A stretch of DNA of 64,000 nt from Polaromonas sp. (GCF_010365105.1 NZ_JAAFGZ010000013.1:1-64000), one strand, 5' to 3'; positions 24,897 through 34,349 are shown, numbered from the stretch's first letter. Notes: generated by a model from the sequence alone, not told the origin. Translations and numbers: made by a program.

Positions 24897-25295
24897 ATGA
24901 CAGACGAAAAATTTTTACGTCAGGAACTCGAACAAGAAGCTTGTGATGCATTTGATAGAAGCCAGTCGACTATCGAGATGAACAAAGAAATTCATTTCTC
25001 TATTGAAAAATGCTTGGAGAGAATTACAATTTTCGACGAATTTGCGCGTGTATTTGAATTTGGCGAAGAGACAGAATTTGGAATTTCGAACGAAGTCGTG
25101 TTGTACACCCTGAAAGCAACTTTAGCATTTGGGGATGAGGGAATGGAAATATTGCTTGATCATGCAAGCAGGTGGCGAAGTTTTCCAACCGAATTTGCAA
25201 AGCGACTGACAGGAATTGTTGAATCTCTGCATGCTGCTTATGAAGTGGAAAAAATGATGAATGAACTTCCGACCAAGTCGAAAATTTGTGTTTGA
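24897..25295 (+). CDS. Hypothetical acidic protein
   Basis: A 132-residue protein that I do not recognise. It starts with ATG after AAAGGGAT and is rich in Glu/Asp/Phe. It is predicted mostly helical (repeated amphipathic stretches such as FSIEKCLERITIFDEFARVFEF), with no signal peptide or membrane segment. Base composition is AT-rich compared with nearly everything else in the window and matches the upstream 1 kb, so it was acquired with that segment. The function is unknown. Confidence 0.6.
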   Translation: MTDEKFLRQELEQEACDAFDRSQSTIEMNKEIHFSIEKCLERITIFDEFARVFEFGEETEFGISNEVVLYTLKATLAFGDEGMEILLDHASRWRSFPTEFAKRLTGIVESLHAAYEVEKMMNELPTKSKICV

Positions 25296-26368
25296 AGCCG
25301 GTTCAATCTCTACCTTTCGCACTGTCATGAAGGGGTGCCTGGCAAGCATGGGGTGTTCATGTGCGTTGTCCTTGACGACCCCTGGTCGGGCAGCGGGAAG
25401 CCACAGGTTACACCAGGCCACACCAGGCCAGCCAAGGCTAGAACGACCTGTATGGCCTTGGCAAATGTCCCGCAGGCTGCGGCTTATCCGTCCGCACCTC
25501 CCACCCGAATCACCTCGCACAGGCCATTTTTAATGCCGCAATAGTCCACGGCATGCGCATCGAACCCCCGTTGCTGCCGGCTCGGCAGATACTGCACGGA
25601 CCGGTCGTCGTGATGATGGCCATGAAACGAGCGCACCACGCGCAGGGACCTGGCCAGCGCATCAAGGGCGGCAAAGCCGTGCGGATGACACGAGGGCGCT
25701 TCATGCGTCACCAAGATGTCTGCTCTTAACTTTGACAGCGCCGCCACGTCGTCCGGGTAGATCGCGGCGTGCAGCTAAGGGTTGGGCTTTTGGCCGCCCC
25801 GCCACTGGTAGGCGCCCCGGTGCATGGCTTGGTGCTTGTTTTGAAACGCTGCCGGGGCAGGCGGGCGCCAGATCCGGCCCATGAAATGGCCGCCCAGGCC
25901 GGCCACACGCACGCCGTCCAGCGCCGTGACTTGGGCATGCAAGGCCACGGCATCGCCGCAGTCGTGCAGCATCTCCCAATGCGCGTAACTGTCCGCGTCA
26001 TGGTTGCCATGAATGAACGCCACCTTTGTTGCGGGAAAGTCGTGGCGCAAGGGCGCCAGCACCTCGCGAAACGCGAGGTGGTCGATGTCGATGTCGCCCA
26101 GGAACACGAGCCAGCGCGGCTTGTCGTTGGCCGCCAGCAAGGCCTGGGCAATGTGCCCGAACGCGCCATGGACGTCCCCCAGGTGCGTATTCCACGCGAT
26201 GGCGGACACGATTCCATGCTGATGGCGGACAGTGGTCCACCGTCATCGCGGACACCGTTCCACGGTGAAGGCGGACAGCGTTCCATTTTGAAGGCGGACA
26301 CCCCAGCAGTGCCCTGAGTGACCCAAACGAGGCGTAGGCTGTCCGGTTTTTTTGACCGGAAACCAGCT

Positions 26369-27913
26369 ATGCCCACACCAAGGGTCACCATGAGCAAGAT
26401 TCGACACACATTGCAGTTGCTGCACAGCGGCAACCTCAGCACGCGCCAAATCGGCGCAGCACTGGGCATCTCCAAATCCACCGTCAGTGACATCGCCAGC
26501 TACACCCGCGCCGCCGGGCTCGACTGGAGTGAAGCCCAGCATTTAAGCGACGAAGAACTCCAGGCCCGGTTGTATCGGCCGCCGGTGGCACGCCAGTCCC
26601 GCCAGTTCGAGCCCGATTACGCCGAACTGCACAGCGAACTCAAGCGCGCCGGCGTTACCCTGCAGTTGCTCTGGGAGGAGTACCAGCGCCAGCACCAGGG
26701 CGCAGCCTACAAGTACAGCGCCTTTTGCGAGAAGTACCAGCAGTGGGCCAAGCGCCTGAAGCGCTCCATGCGCCAGACCCACGAGGCCGGCGACAAGCTG
26801 TTCGTGGACTACGCCGGGCAGACGGTCCCGGTAGTAGACGCCAGCACGGGCGAGATAACGCAGGCGCAGGTGTTCGTGGCCGTGCTGGGCGCGTCGAACT
26901 TCACCTACGCCTGCGCCACCCCTGGCCAGAAGGCCGCTGACTGGGTGGCCAGCATCATTGCCGCCCTGGAGTTCATCGGCGGCGTGCCGCGCCTGCTGGT
27001 GCCTGACCAGCCACGTGCGCTCATGACCCGGCCGGACCGCTACGAGCCCACCAGCCACCGCTTGTTGGAGGAACTCTCGCAGCACTATAGCCTGGCCGTG
27101 CTGCCGGCACGCCCGGCCAAGCCGCGTGACAAGCCCAAGGTGGAAGTGGCCGTGCAGGTGGTCGAGCGCTGGATTCTGGCGCGCCTGCGTCACCAGCGCT
27201 TCTTCAGCCTGGGCGCGCTCAACAAGGCAATCGCAGCCCTGTTGCAGGACCTCAACGAGCGCCCGTTCAAGAAGCTGCCAGGCTGCCGCTGCAGTGCGTT
27301 CGCCAGTCTGGACCAGCCCGCCCTCAAAGCCTTGCCGGCCACGCGCATGGCCATTGCCCGTTTCAAGCCTGCGCGGGTCAATATCGACTACCACGTCGAA
27401 CTCGATGGCCACTACTATTCGGCGCCGCACCGCCTGGTGGGCCAGATGGTGGAGTTGCGCATCACGGCCAGCACGGTGGAGGTGCTGCACGGCCAGACCC
27501 GCGTGGCCGCCCACACCTTGAACCCACGCCGGGGTGCGCACACCACCACGCCCGAGCACATGCCCGCCTCGCACCGGGCGCACCTGCAGTGGACACCGGC
27601 CAAGCTCATCGCCTGGGCCGAGCGCGTTGGCGCTGCCACGGCTGCCGTGGTGCGCTGGCAGATGGAGCACCGCGCCCACCCCGAGCAGGGTTACCGCTCC
27701 TGCCTGGGACTCATGCGCCTGGGCCGTGAGTACGGTCCCGACCGACTGGAAGCCGCTTGCGCCCGTGCCCAATCGATTCGCGCCCCGCACTACAAAAGCA
27801 TCGCCTCCATCCTGAGCTTCGGGCTGGACCAGCGCGCGCTCGATGCGCCCATTGCCACCCAGGCGAGCCTGCCGCTGCACGAGAACGTGCGTGGGCCGGA
27901 CTACTACCACTGA
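26369..27913 (+). CDS. istA: IS21 transposase IstA
   Basis: A 514-residue DDE transposase. The N-terminus has a helix-turn-helix ([23 protein letters not shown]). The catalytic core shows Asp in [12 protein letters not shown], Asp in [11 protein letters not shown], and Glu in [17 protein letters not shown] beta-barrel segment around [21 protein letters not shown] follows, as in all IstA proteins. The ATG at 26369 is taken because upstream codons fall within the terminal repeats; ATG 26390 is an alternative. It is followed after 28 bases by istB. The element looks complete and competent. Confidence 0.93.
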   Translation: MPTPRVTMSKIRHTLQLLHSGNLSTRQIGAALGISKSTVSDIASYTRAAGLDWSEAQHLSDEELQARLYRPPVARQSRQFEPDYAELHSELKRAGVTLQLLWEEYQRQHQGAAYKYSAFCEKYQQWAKRLKRSMRQTHEAGDKLFVDYAGQTVPVVDASTGEITQAQVFVAVLGASNFTYACATPGQKAADWVASIIAALEFIGGVPRLLVPDQPRALMTRPDRYEPTSHRLLEELSQHYSLAVLPARPAKPRDKPKVEVAVQVVERWILARLRHQRFFSLGALNKAIAALLQDLNERPFKKLPGCRCSAFASLDQPALKALPATRMAIARFKPARVNIDYHVELDGHYYSAPHRLVGQMVELRITASTVEVLHGQTRVAAHTLNPRRGAHTTTPEHMPASHRAHLQWTPAKLIAWAERVGAATAAVVRWQMEHRAHPEQGYRSCLGLMRLGREYGPDRLEAACARAQSIRAPHYKSIASILSFGLDQRALDAPIATQASLPLHENVRGPDYYH

Positions 27914-27941
27914 GCCGGCCCGACAACATCAGGAACCAAAT

Positions 27942-28679
27942 ATGCTCCACGAACAGACCCTGCAACAACTGCGCACCCTGCGCCTGGACGGCATGGCCGC
28001 CGCCTTGGCCGACCCGGCCAGTCAAATCGGTGCTGCCGAACTGCCCTTTGAACAACGCCTGGCCCTGCTGGTGCAGCGTGAGGTGGATTGGCGCGACACC
28101 AAACGCCTGGAGCGCCTGCTCAAAACCGCCCGGCTGAAGGTTTCCTCGGCCTGCCTGGAGGATATTGACTGGAGAAGCAGCCGCGGACTCAGGCGCGAAA
28201 TCATTGGCGAGCTGGCCGGCGGCGATTGGCTGCGCCATGGTCATAACGTGCTACTCACCGGCGCCACCGGTTGCGGCAAAACCTGGCTGGCGTGCGCGCT
28301 GGGCCAGCAAGCAGCCCGCCTGGGATTCTCCGTGCTCTACGTTCGCGCTCCTCGATTGCTCGAGGAGTTGCATGTGGCCCATGGCGATGGCAGCTTTGCA
28401 CGCCGGCTCGCTCAGCTGGCCAGGCTGGACCTGCTGATACTCGACGACTTTGCCATCGCCCCAATAGACGCGCACGAGCGCAATGATTTGCTGGAGTTGC
28501 TCGATGACCGGGTGGGCAGCCGTTCCACGCTCGTCACCAGCCAGCTGCCTGTTGCCTCCTGGCATGCCTGGCTGGACGAGCCCACCCTGGCCGATGCCAT
28601 CCTGGACCGCATCGTGCACGGCTCGCACAAGATGGCCCTCAAGGGCGAGTCCCTGAGAAAACGCGCCAGCGCCGCGTGA
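27942..28679 (+). CDS. istB: IS21 helper ATPase IstB
   Basis: A 245-residue AAA+ ATPase that assists IstA in target selection. The N-terminal helical domain ([19 protein letters not shown]) is followed by Walker [15 protein letters not shown] near residue 105 and Walker [12 protein letters not shown], then the sensor block [14 protein letters not shown]. These match DnaA/DnaC-like IstB proteins. Size and motifs are normal. It uses its own ATG, 28 bases after the istA stop. Confidence 0.94.
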   Translation: MLHEQTLQQLRTLRLDGMAAALADPASQIGAAELPFEQRLALLVQREVDWRDTKRLERLLKTARLKVSSACLEDIDWRSSRGLRREIIGELAGGDWLRHGHNVLLTGATGCGKTWLACALGQQAARLGFSVLYVRAPRLLEELHVAHGDGSFARRLAQLARLDLLILDDFAIAPIDAHERNDLLELLDDRVGSRSTLVTSQLPVASWHAWLDEPTLADAILDRIVHGSHKMALKGESLRKRASAA

Positions 28680-28972
28680 GCCAGCCCGCCGTCGCTTCAG
28701 TCCACGGCCATCGCGGACAGTTGCGATACGATTGACACCGTCACTCAGGACACCTGCGCTCGGTGTCCGCCATCGCATGGAATGCTGTCCGCGATGAATC
28801 TGGAATCACTGTCCGCCATCAATGGAATGCGCACCCAGGAACCAGATGCCTCGCAAGGCGTCAGCGTGCTCCTGGTCGAACTGGTCGAACTGGTCAAGCT
28901 GGTTGATAGGGTTCATATACGGTCTGTAGGCCTTTTTCAACGGCTAAAAATCTCCCTGGGGTTCTTGGGCGA

Positions 28973-29845
28973 CTATGTCGCATGGTCTGATGGCAAGGCA
29001 GTGTCGCTGGCGACCTCGATCACCAGCGCGGGATCGAAAAATGGGTTCTCGAACGATGAGTCCCGACGCCGGTACCCCCGGGGGTTGCTGACGACCCTGC
29101 ACTGGCCTCTACGGTAATCGAACCTGCTGTGCGTGTGGCCATGCACCCAAAGGCTGGGCACGGCAAAAAACTCGTCCGGCAGGTGGCTCACGAAGGCCGG
29201 CGTCAACCAGTCGGCACCGTAGCGCTCAGCAACCGAGCCGATTGAAGGCGCGTGGTGCGTGACCACCACCGTCAACCCTTCGAAAGGCTGGGCCAGCTGG
29301 CGGCGCAGCCAGTCGCGGTCTATCCAGTGCATCGCCAGCGCGTCGGCTGCTTGCAGCTGCCGGGTCTGTTCGTGGAACCGCAGACGGTTCATGCTGGGCG
29401 ACAAGACCTCGATGAGTCTGAAGTCGTTCATGCAGCGGTTGGCTTCAAGCAAGGCGCGGCCAACGTCGACTTCCGACTGGCCCGAAGGCTGGCGAACCGG
29501 CAGCTGGAAATCGGTCCACAAGGTGCAGCCCAGAAAGCGTACGCCGTCGATGACGACGCCGTCGCGGTCCAGCAGGTGGACGTTGCTCCCTGCGGCTGCC
29601 TGCTTCATCTGGGCGAGCTCGGTGGGAATCAGGCGCCCGTAGAACTCGTGGTTGCCGGGCACTAGAACCACAGGCTTGCCGCCGAAGGTGCTGCCGCGTT
29701 GCGCCCAGTGCACCGCCTTGTGGCCGGGGGAATGGATGTCGCCGGCCAGGATGACGACGTCATAGGCATCAAGCGTGAGACGGGGCGGCAAGGTCAGCGA
29801 TATGCCGAGCTCGAGGTGGAGGTCGCTGAGCACCAGGATTTTCAC
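28973..29845 (-). CDS. Calcineurin-like metallophosphoesterase
   Basis: A 290-residue enzyme with all metal-site motifs: ILVLSDLHLE at the N-terminus, VILAGDIHSPG, LVPGNHEFYG, VVTHHAPS and WVHGHTHSRFDY. Family members hydrolyse phosphodiesters or nucleotides with two metals; the substrate here is unknown. I prefer the GTG at 29845, because AAGGAGGA lies 7 bases upstream and the first beta strand starts at once; an in-frame ATG at 29881 lies further up. It is second last in a minus-strand series and directly precedes another phosphoesterase gene (now split), so two such enzymes once worked side by side. Confidence 0.9.
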   Translation of the reverse strand: MKILVLSDLHLELGISLTLPPRLTLDAYDVVILAGDIHSPGHKAVHWAQRGSTFGGKPVVLVPGNHEFYGRLIPTELAQMKQAAAGSNVHLLDRDGVVIDGVRFLGCTLWTDFQLPVRQPSGQSEVDVGRALLEANRCMNDFRLIEVLSPSMNRLRFHEQTRQLQAADALAMHWIDRDWLRRQLAQPFEGLTVVVTHHAPSIGSVAERYGADWLTPAFVSHLPDEFFAVPSLWVHGHTHSRFDYRRGQCRVVSNPRGYRRRDSSFENPFFDPALVIEVASDTALPSDHAT

Positions 29846-29945
29846 GGCAGGATCCTCCTTGAATCGGGCCTGCATGGCCAAGTAAATGTCATGCCGCGTT
29901 CCCGGACATCGTCACCGGGGAAACGCTGGACAGTCATTCATCGCG

Positions 29946-30227
29946 TCAGGAGCCATTGAAGGCCACAAACGCGTGACAGCGTATGGACGCTTTGCCGTCG
30001 AGCCCGCGAACCAGCTCGAACGTCTTCGCCGAAAACACCATCAGGGTGACGTTGTTCTCGATCAAACCCTCCGCTATATCCAACCCCCTGGCGTAATACT
30101 CACCGAACACTTCGCTTGCGTTCGTGCGCAACTCGTCCGCGCTTTGCGCATGCCCGATGTAAGCCATCAGACTGCGCCCCTCGCCGGTGGCAAAGTAGTC
30201 CATCCATCCTGTCCAGATTGTGTACAT
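29946..30227 (-). CDS. Hypothetical protein
   Basis: A 93-residue protein that I do not recognise. It begins MYTIWTGWMDYFATGEG behind a good ribosome site (AGGAGAT) and mixes helical and strand-like stretches (ELRTNASEVFGEYYARGLDIAEGL, VTLMVFSAKTFELVRGL). It has no signal or membrane helix. Its spacing of about 75-100 bases to genes on both sides in the same orientation suggests membership in the phosphoesterase/AAA block. Confidence 0.6.
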   Translation of the reverse strand: MYTIWTGWMDYFATGEGRSLMAYIGHAQSADELRTNASEVFGEYYARGLDIAEGLIENNVTLMVFSAKTFELVRGLDGKASIRCHAFVAFNGS

Positions 30228-30302
30228 TTCAATCTCCTGTGCTATCGATCAATGTTGTGCAACTTATTCCCGGAGCCACCCGGCGTCACTCTGCGCGAGC
30301 CT

Positions 30303-30707
30303 TCATGACGCGCCGCGCCCGTACTCCCAGTCTTCTGGCTCTTCCGGTAAAAGCCAGCTTCGCAGTCCCTCCCTGGGAGCGCTACCCAGCAGTTGCGAGA
30401 GCCAGGGCTCAGGGAAGTGGCGCTGCACGAACCTGAGCGTGTGCCTTGTCTCCTGGGTGCCCTGGTGCGAAAACTGAAGGCGCGTCCACAGCGCGCTCGC
30501 ACCCACCAGGGCCTCGCTCGCCGCCTGCGGGAGCCCAGGCGCGTCGGCCTCGATCCATTCGAGGATTTGGTCTGGTCGCGGGTAGGTCAACAGCAGGCGC
30601 TGCGCTGCGGCGCGAAGGGAGTCCTCAATCGTCTCGTCCGAGAGCATCTCGCCGAGGAACTCGAACCCCCAGCGCAACGAGCGCGTGCGTTCATCGGGCA
30701 TGGTCAT
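30303..30707 (-). CDS. BPSL0761-family protein
   Basis: A 134-residue protein starting MTMPDERTRSLRWGFEFLGEML. This opening is characteristic of the small uncharacterised BPSL0761 family of betaproteobacteria, usually about 80-100 residues; here a 50-residue extension follows (TRLQFSHQGTQETRHTLRFV, PEPWLSQLLG). No catalytic motif is apparent. The start at 30707 is preferred over the longer in-frame one at 30785, because the conserved family opening begins there. It belongs by spacing to the same minus-strand block. Confidence 0.6.
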   Translation of the reverse strand: MTMPDERTRSLRWGFEFLGEMLSDETIEDSLRAAAQRLLLTYPRPDQILEWIEADAPGLPQAASEALVGASALWTRLQFSHQGTQETRHTLRFVQRHFPEPWLSQLLGSAPREGLRSWLLPEEPEDWEYGRGAS

Positions 30708-30765
30708 GATCGTGCTCCAAGTTCCAAGTGGTGGTGGCAAGCGGTAAATGGCAACTGGCAACGAT

Positions 30766-31215
30766 TCAGCGGCGCGCATGTTCATCGCAGGCCACGTGAC
30801 GCCATCCCTCGGTGTTGCGCTTTCGTCCCGGTGAGCCGCACTGCTGGCACAGCGTCAAGCAACGGGCGGCAGCCGCGTCGATGATCTCGCTCGCGCGCGC
30901 CCTGACGGTGTCGGGAATCGCGGACGAACGCAGGGACACGTATTGCGGCGTGTCCGCGACAACTTCGAGCGATCCAATGGACGGCTCGTCCAGGCGCACG
31001 TAAATCCGGAAATCACCGAACTTTTCCTTGAACTGCATGATCGAGATCGGCACACCAGTCTTGTCGGACAGCAAGGCAAGGGCCTCCAGGGCCTGCGCCG
31101 CCACAGCGTCCCAGCCGTCGGGGACAAAACTTTCAATCTGCGGGCGCAGGTGCGGCAGGCGGGCGATGACGGCGTTGGTCAAAGGGGTGCCAGGATCTTC
31201 ATTGTGTTGGCTCAT
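30766..31215 (-). CDS. Hypothetical protein with a C-terminal zinc-ribbon-like end
   Basis: A 149-residue protein. Most of it is an alpha/beta fold that I do not recognise (MQFKEKFGDFRIYVRLDEPS). The end contains CQQCGSPG and ACDEH, spaced about like the four ligands of a small zinc ribbon. The ATG at 31215 follows AGCCACCTCTTATGAG-type sequence and is favoured over upstream in-frame ATG codons that lack a ribosome site. It lies between the AAA+ gene and the BPSL0761 gene on the same strand. Confidence 0.6.
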   Translation of the reverse strand: MSQHNEDPGTPLTNAVIARLPHLRPQIESFVPDGWDAVAAQALEALALLSDKTGVPISIMQFKEKFGDFRIYVRLDEPSIGSLEVVADTPQYVSLRSSAIPDTVRARASEIIDAAAARCLTLCQQCGSPGRKRNTEGWRHVACDEHARR

Positions 31216-31312
31216 AAGAGGTGGCCCTGAGGGCGTCCTTTGGTGAATCGGGACCGGTGAAGGTTGGGCGACGTCGACGGCGACGGTGTCATGGCGTGGT
31301 GTGTCATGATGA

Positions 31313-33019
31313 TCAGTGCTTGATCCTCTGACCCGGTGCGTCAAGCCACCTAGCAATCGCCGACTGCATCGCCCGGCGCAGTTGGCGCAGCGAGGTCATC
31401 CGCGGCGGCAGCAGTCGTTCGAACGGCACGCCTTGCAGCGCGCCCGATGCCAGGCCCCATTCCGCCTCGATGTCGCGCGCCACGAAAGGCGCGACGCTTC
31501 GAAGCTCGGGCACCGTCGGCGCGCGCACGTCGACCATCCGGAACCGGCTTTTGAGGGCGCCGGGCATCCACGTCGTCTGGTTGCACGTGGCGATGTAGAG
31601 CATGCCGCTCAGGTCGCACTCGGTTTGAAGGTAACCGTCTGGCCAGTGGCGCGCGTCCTCGGGCTCCAGCAGGCTCAGCAGGGCGCTTTCGACGGGCGGG
31701 CTGTTCTTCGTGCCGTTGGCCGGCTTGTCCAGCTCGTCCAGGATGATCAGGGCCGACGCCGTGCCCTTGAGCAGCGGGCGCAGCAGCGGCGAAGGCTGGC
31801 CCGTGCTCCAGCCTCGACTGGTGCCCAGGATCGACATCGCGTCGGTGGCGCCCCCAAGTTTCAAGACCATGGTTTGCAGCTCGAACACTTCGCCCAGGCG
31901 CCTGGCCAGCCGGGTCTTGCCGGTGCCCGGCGGGCCGCACAGCAGCAGCGGCGTGAACGCCAGCCGCACGGAGCCGAACTGCTTGCGCGCGCGCAGCTGC
32001 CCGAACACGGCTTCCAGGGCGTTGGCGGCCCACGGGAATTCCTGCCGCAGCTGAAAGTGCATGCTTGACAGCGTCTCGAGCGGGGGTAGGGCGGCCAGCG
32101 GCAGCGGCCTTTGCAGGATCGCGTATGGCTTGAGGAAGTCCCGATCGGCGCTGTCGGTGGGCTGGACGATGGTGCCCTTGATGACGACATGCATCAGGGA
32201 CGATTCCGAAGTCGGTGGCGCCGCAGCATCGCGCCCAGCCGGAAGGTCGGATTTCGAACGGACCACCCGCTCGGCTTCGCCTGCCAACGCGTGGTCAATC
32301 CTGTTCATGGCCGCTTCGCCATACAGCGCAGGCTCATGCAAGTGAACAAGCGCAACCTTCGTCAATGCCTTCCAAAGGCTCTTTCCGGTGGAGCGAAACA
32401 CCCGCAGCCTGGCCGCTGGCAGCTCTGCCGGGTTCACGTTGTGCCTGCCGAGCACGCTGTAGAGCCTGAGCAGGCGGATGCCGGCCAGGCGCTCTGGCTC
32501 GGGCAGGCTGGTCAGTTCACCTCGCGACCTGGCGCTCATGTGCGCCACGGCTTCGCTCAGCACAATCATTGCGGTGGACAGCGCCTGACCTTCCTGCGGC
32601 TGCCCGGCCTTGCTGCCCCGGATCGTCGGGATGCCGACCACCATGCCTGCGATTTTTTCTTCCTCTACGTGGGCGTTGACCGTGTCAAGCCTGGCCAGGA
32701 ACAAGATCTCGGCCACCCGCAGGCAGCGGTCCAGCGCCCAGTTGTGCTGGGCGATCTCCTCGATGAGCTGCCAGCGCCGGGGCAGCTCGATGAAGCCGTG
32801 GTCGTACAGTACGCACATCGACGCCAGCGCGTCGGCGCGCTGCCCGGCCGTGCGGCGCTTGTCCACGGCCCAGCAAGCCAGGGCCTGCAAGTCCTCGAAC
32901 TCGCTGGGCGCGAGTGCCCCGTAGGGCATGAGGCGCAGCATCGGGTGACGAAAGCGGGTCGGAACGGCCGCCAGGATCTGGCGGCGGCTCGGACGGCGGG
33001 CTTCGGGCGGGATCAACAC
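31313..33019 (-). CDS. Lon-like AAA+ ATPase
   Basis: A 568-residue protein: an N-terminal helical half of about 290 residues without known motifs, then one AAA+ module. Walker A is LLLCGPPGTGKTRLARR (about residues 363-370), Walker B ALIILDELDKP, sensor 1 YIATCNQTTWMP, and the arginine-finger region KSRFRMVDVRAP. The Walker B and pore-region spacing resembles Lon, but there is no protease domain. Such Lon-like ATPases occur in accessory regions and are thought to remodel unknown partners. It starts with GTG at 33019. The genes behind it (zinc-ribbon protein, BPSL0761, small protein, phosphoesterases) are candidate partners. Confidence 0.82.
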   Translation of the reverse strand: MLIPPEARRPSRRQILAAVPTRFRHPMLRLMPYGALAPSEFEDLQALACWAVDKRRTAGQRADALASMCVLYDHGFIELPRRWQLIEEIAQHNWALDRCLRVAEILFLARLDTVNAHVEEEKIAGMVVGIPTIRGSKAGQPQEGQALSTAMIVLSEAVAHMSARSRGELTSLPEPERLAGIRLLRLYSVLGRHNVNPAELPAARLRVFRSTGKSLWKALTKVALVHLHEPALYGEAAMNRIDHALAGEAERVVRSKSDLPAGRDAAAPPTSESSLMHVVIKGTIVQPTDSADRDFLKPYAILQRPLPLAALPPLETLSSMHFQLRQEFPWAANALEAVFGQLRARKQFGSVRLAFTPLLLCGPPGTGKTRLARRLGEVFELQTMVLKLGGATDAMSILGTSRGWSTGQPSPLLRPLLKGTASALIILDELDKPANGTKNSPPVESALLSLLEPEDARHWPDGYLQTECDLSGMLYIATCNQTTWMPGALKSRFRMVDVRAPTVPELRSVAPFVARDIEAEWGLASGALQGVPFERLLPPRMTSLRQLRRAMQSAIARWLDAPGQRIKH

Positions 33020-33148
33020 AATGGTCTCTCACTCGTTCTTTTACTCATCGGCACAGCTGTGGGCGCCGTTGCGCACGGCTGCCGCCTGGGCCTGCACGCG
33101 TTCAACGCAATTCCTTGCCAGACGTAGGTGGGGTGTCCTTGGGCAGCA

Positions 33149-33652
33149 TCAAACGTTGCCCGCGTTGTCCGGAGCAGGCGCACCGCGGTAGTGCCCTTCA
33201 CCAGACCAGTGAACGACCGAAGGGCACAAACTGAACATTCCGTCATCGTCCACCCCCAGCAAATGACCGCCTTGCCCGCGCAAGACAATCAAGGGGCGGC
33301 CGCCGGGCGTTTGCGCTGTCCAGCTTGCCACCTCAGCGATGCGGTCCATGTAGCACATGCTTGGACCCGCCGAGTCTGCCGCCAGTACCCAAAGCTGCGA
33401 GATGCAGGGACTGTGCTTGGACAGTTCGTCGAACGCTTCAGCCGTGGGCGAAATGATGAGATAACGCCCATGCGGCGGCGCGGAGCCCTCCGGCATTGCA
33501 TTTTGGAGACAAGCGATCACCACCGCTTCCGATTCCCAATAACGCAGGGGTACGCCATCGTCAGGAGCAATGCTTGTCTCGGTTTCGACAACTTTCGGCT
33601 TTTTGGAAGCGGACTGTGCCACAGCAGTGGCGGAGGGATGACGAGTCTTCAT
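33149..33652 (-). CDS. Hypothetical protein
   Basis: A 167-residue protein that I do not recognise; ATG at 33652 (MKTRHPSATAVAQS) follows a GAAAGATC-like site. The body alternates strands and helices (RYLIISPTAEAFDEL, PLIVLRGQGGHLLGVDDDGMFSL) with no signal peptide. It is the first gene of the minus-strand block ending in the phosphoesterases, and its 5' end faces the divergent XRE regulator across the 14-bp tandem repeats. It might therefore be controlled by that regulator (inference). Confidence 0.55.
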   Translation of the reverse strand: MKTRHPSATAVAQSASKKPKVVETETSIAPDDGVPLRYWESEAVVIACLQNAMPEGSAPPHGRYLIISPTAEAFDELSKHSPCISQLWVLAADSAGPSMCYMDRIAEVASWTAQTPGGRPLIVLRGQGGHLLGVDDDGMFSLCPSVVHWSGEGHYRGAPAPDNAGNV

Positions 33653-33710
33653 TGATCTTTCCTCACGCAATATGGACGCGTATTTGGCTATTCAGGTTAG
33701 ACAGGAAAAT

Positions 33711-33766
33711 GTGGCGTATAAACCGTGGCGTATAAACCGTGGCGTATAAGCCGTGGCGTATAAGCC
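33711..33766. repeat. Four perfect-register 14-bp tandem repeats (GTGGCGTATAARCC)
   Basis: GTGGCGTATAAACC occurs twice and GTGGCGTATAAGCC twice, head to tail, without spacers, ending exactly where the XRE frame begins (GTGGAC at 33767). Each unit contains TATAA, so the array supplies several -10-like boxes. Iteron-like operator or promoter multiplication are both possible. Confidence 0.85.
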
Positions 33767-34084
33767 GTGGACTATATTCCCTCTGTATTCGATAGTCAAG
33801 TGATGACACGTGCACAACAAAATGACGCCTTAGCTAAGGTATTTGCGGCTTTGCTGCGCGAGTCTCGACTAGAAGTCGGCTTAAGCCAGGAGCAGTTGGC
33901 ACTACGTGCTGTCGTTGACCGCACCTTCGTCAGCAAAATTGAATTGGCAAAGACGCAGCTGTCACTTTCTGTTTTCTTTTCGCTCGCTTATGCAGTAGGC
34001 AAGAAACCAGAAGACTTGATAGCGGAAGTGCAACGAAGGTTGGCAAGCACAAGTGAATTTGTTGAGCGGACAGGAGCGGTCTAA
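33767..34084 (+). CDS. XRE-family transcriptional regulator
   Basis: A 105-residue (GTG 33767) or 93-residue (ATG 33803, MTRAQQND) protein with one Cro/C1-type helix-turn-helix: LLRESRLEVGLSQEQLALRA, VDRTFVSKIELAKTQLSLSVF, LAYAVGKKPEDLI. Single-domain XRE proteins of this size control restriction-modification, toxin or plasmid genes. The four tandem repeats end at its 5' edge. If the GTG start is right, the last repeat overlaps the ribosome site, so the protein could control itself by binding there. The divergent neighbour is the first gene of the AAA+/phosphoesterase block. Confidence 0.82.
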   Translation: MDYIPSVFDSQVMTRAQQNDALAKVFAALLRESRLEVGLSQEQLALRAVVDRTFVSKIELAKTQLSLSVFFSLAYAVGKKPEDLIAEVQRRLASTSEFVERTGAV

Positions 34085-34349
34085 TGTGTTGCTGATTTAG
34101 CAGCACCTAAGAAACTTTTCTTAGCTGCTTTCAACTCCTGGCCTACGGCTGATTTGAAGAAACCCATGATCCACTTGCGGTTGGCAAGCCTGGCCTAGTG
34201 TCGAAGACCTCAGTGGGGAACGCGGCCTGCTGGCGTTGCCCATGGCAGGGCACGGGAACATTACCCGGGAGGTGGTCACTGTGGAAGTTGAGGGATGAAG
34301 TTCCATCCAGCCCGTTGCAACTCAAACTAACAGGGCAGCTACAGGAATG
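34085..34349. other. Gap with a possible short Lys/Ala-rich C-terminal peptide on the minus strand
   Basis: The minus strand at about 34193-34084 encodes KWIMGFFKSAVGQELKAAKK, then SFLGAAKSATH-stop: a coherent amphipathic tail that might be the end of a lost gene or a small peptide. No full gene can be drawn. Confidence 0.3.

Larger units (their letters stand above)
26184..28833 (+). mobile_element. IS21-family insertion sequence (2650 bp) with CCCAGG duplication
   Basis: The left end reads TGCGTATTCCACGCGATGG and the right end, reversed, TGCGCATTCCATTGATGG. Both continue with several GCGGACA/GTTCCA repeats (26200-26310 and 28700-28833), as IS21 ends do. The 6 bases CCCAGG lie on both sides (26178-26183, 28834-28839). 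istA and istB are complete. Confidence 0.93.
25484..28916 (-). pseudogene. Calcineurin-like metallophosphoesterase, split by IS21 and carrying a TAG
   Basis: The gene starts at 28916 (MNPINQLDQFDQFDQEHADALRGIWFLG reads as the N-terminus, quoted in two parts: MNPINQLDQFDQFDQ and EHADALRGIWFLG). It is cut by the IS21 element between the LG and DVHG of the first metal motif and resumes at 26177 with DVHGAFGHIAQAL. Removing the IS and one CCCAGG copy keeps the frame exactly. Further motifs are FLGDIDIDH, FIHGNHDAD and VTHEAPSCHPHG / FHGHHHDDRS, the full phosphoesterase signature set. A TAG at 25775-25777 adds a second lesion. It is the last gene of a minus-strand block and is preceded by a second phosphoesterase. 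Confidence 0.88.

Noticed and set aside
33013..33288. Minus-strand 91-residue frame between the AAA+ gene and its upstream neighbour
   Set aside because: It overlaps the unknown gene at 33149 in another frame and has no motif.
33711..33766. Tandem repeats as a CRISPR array
   Set aside because: Units are 14 bases, head to tail with no spacers, and no cas genes are nearby.
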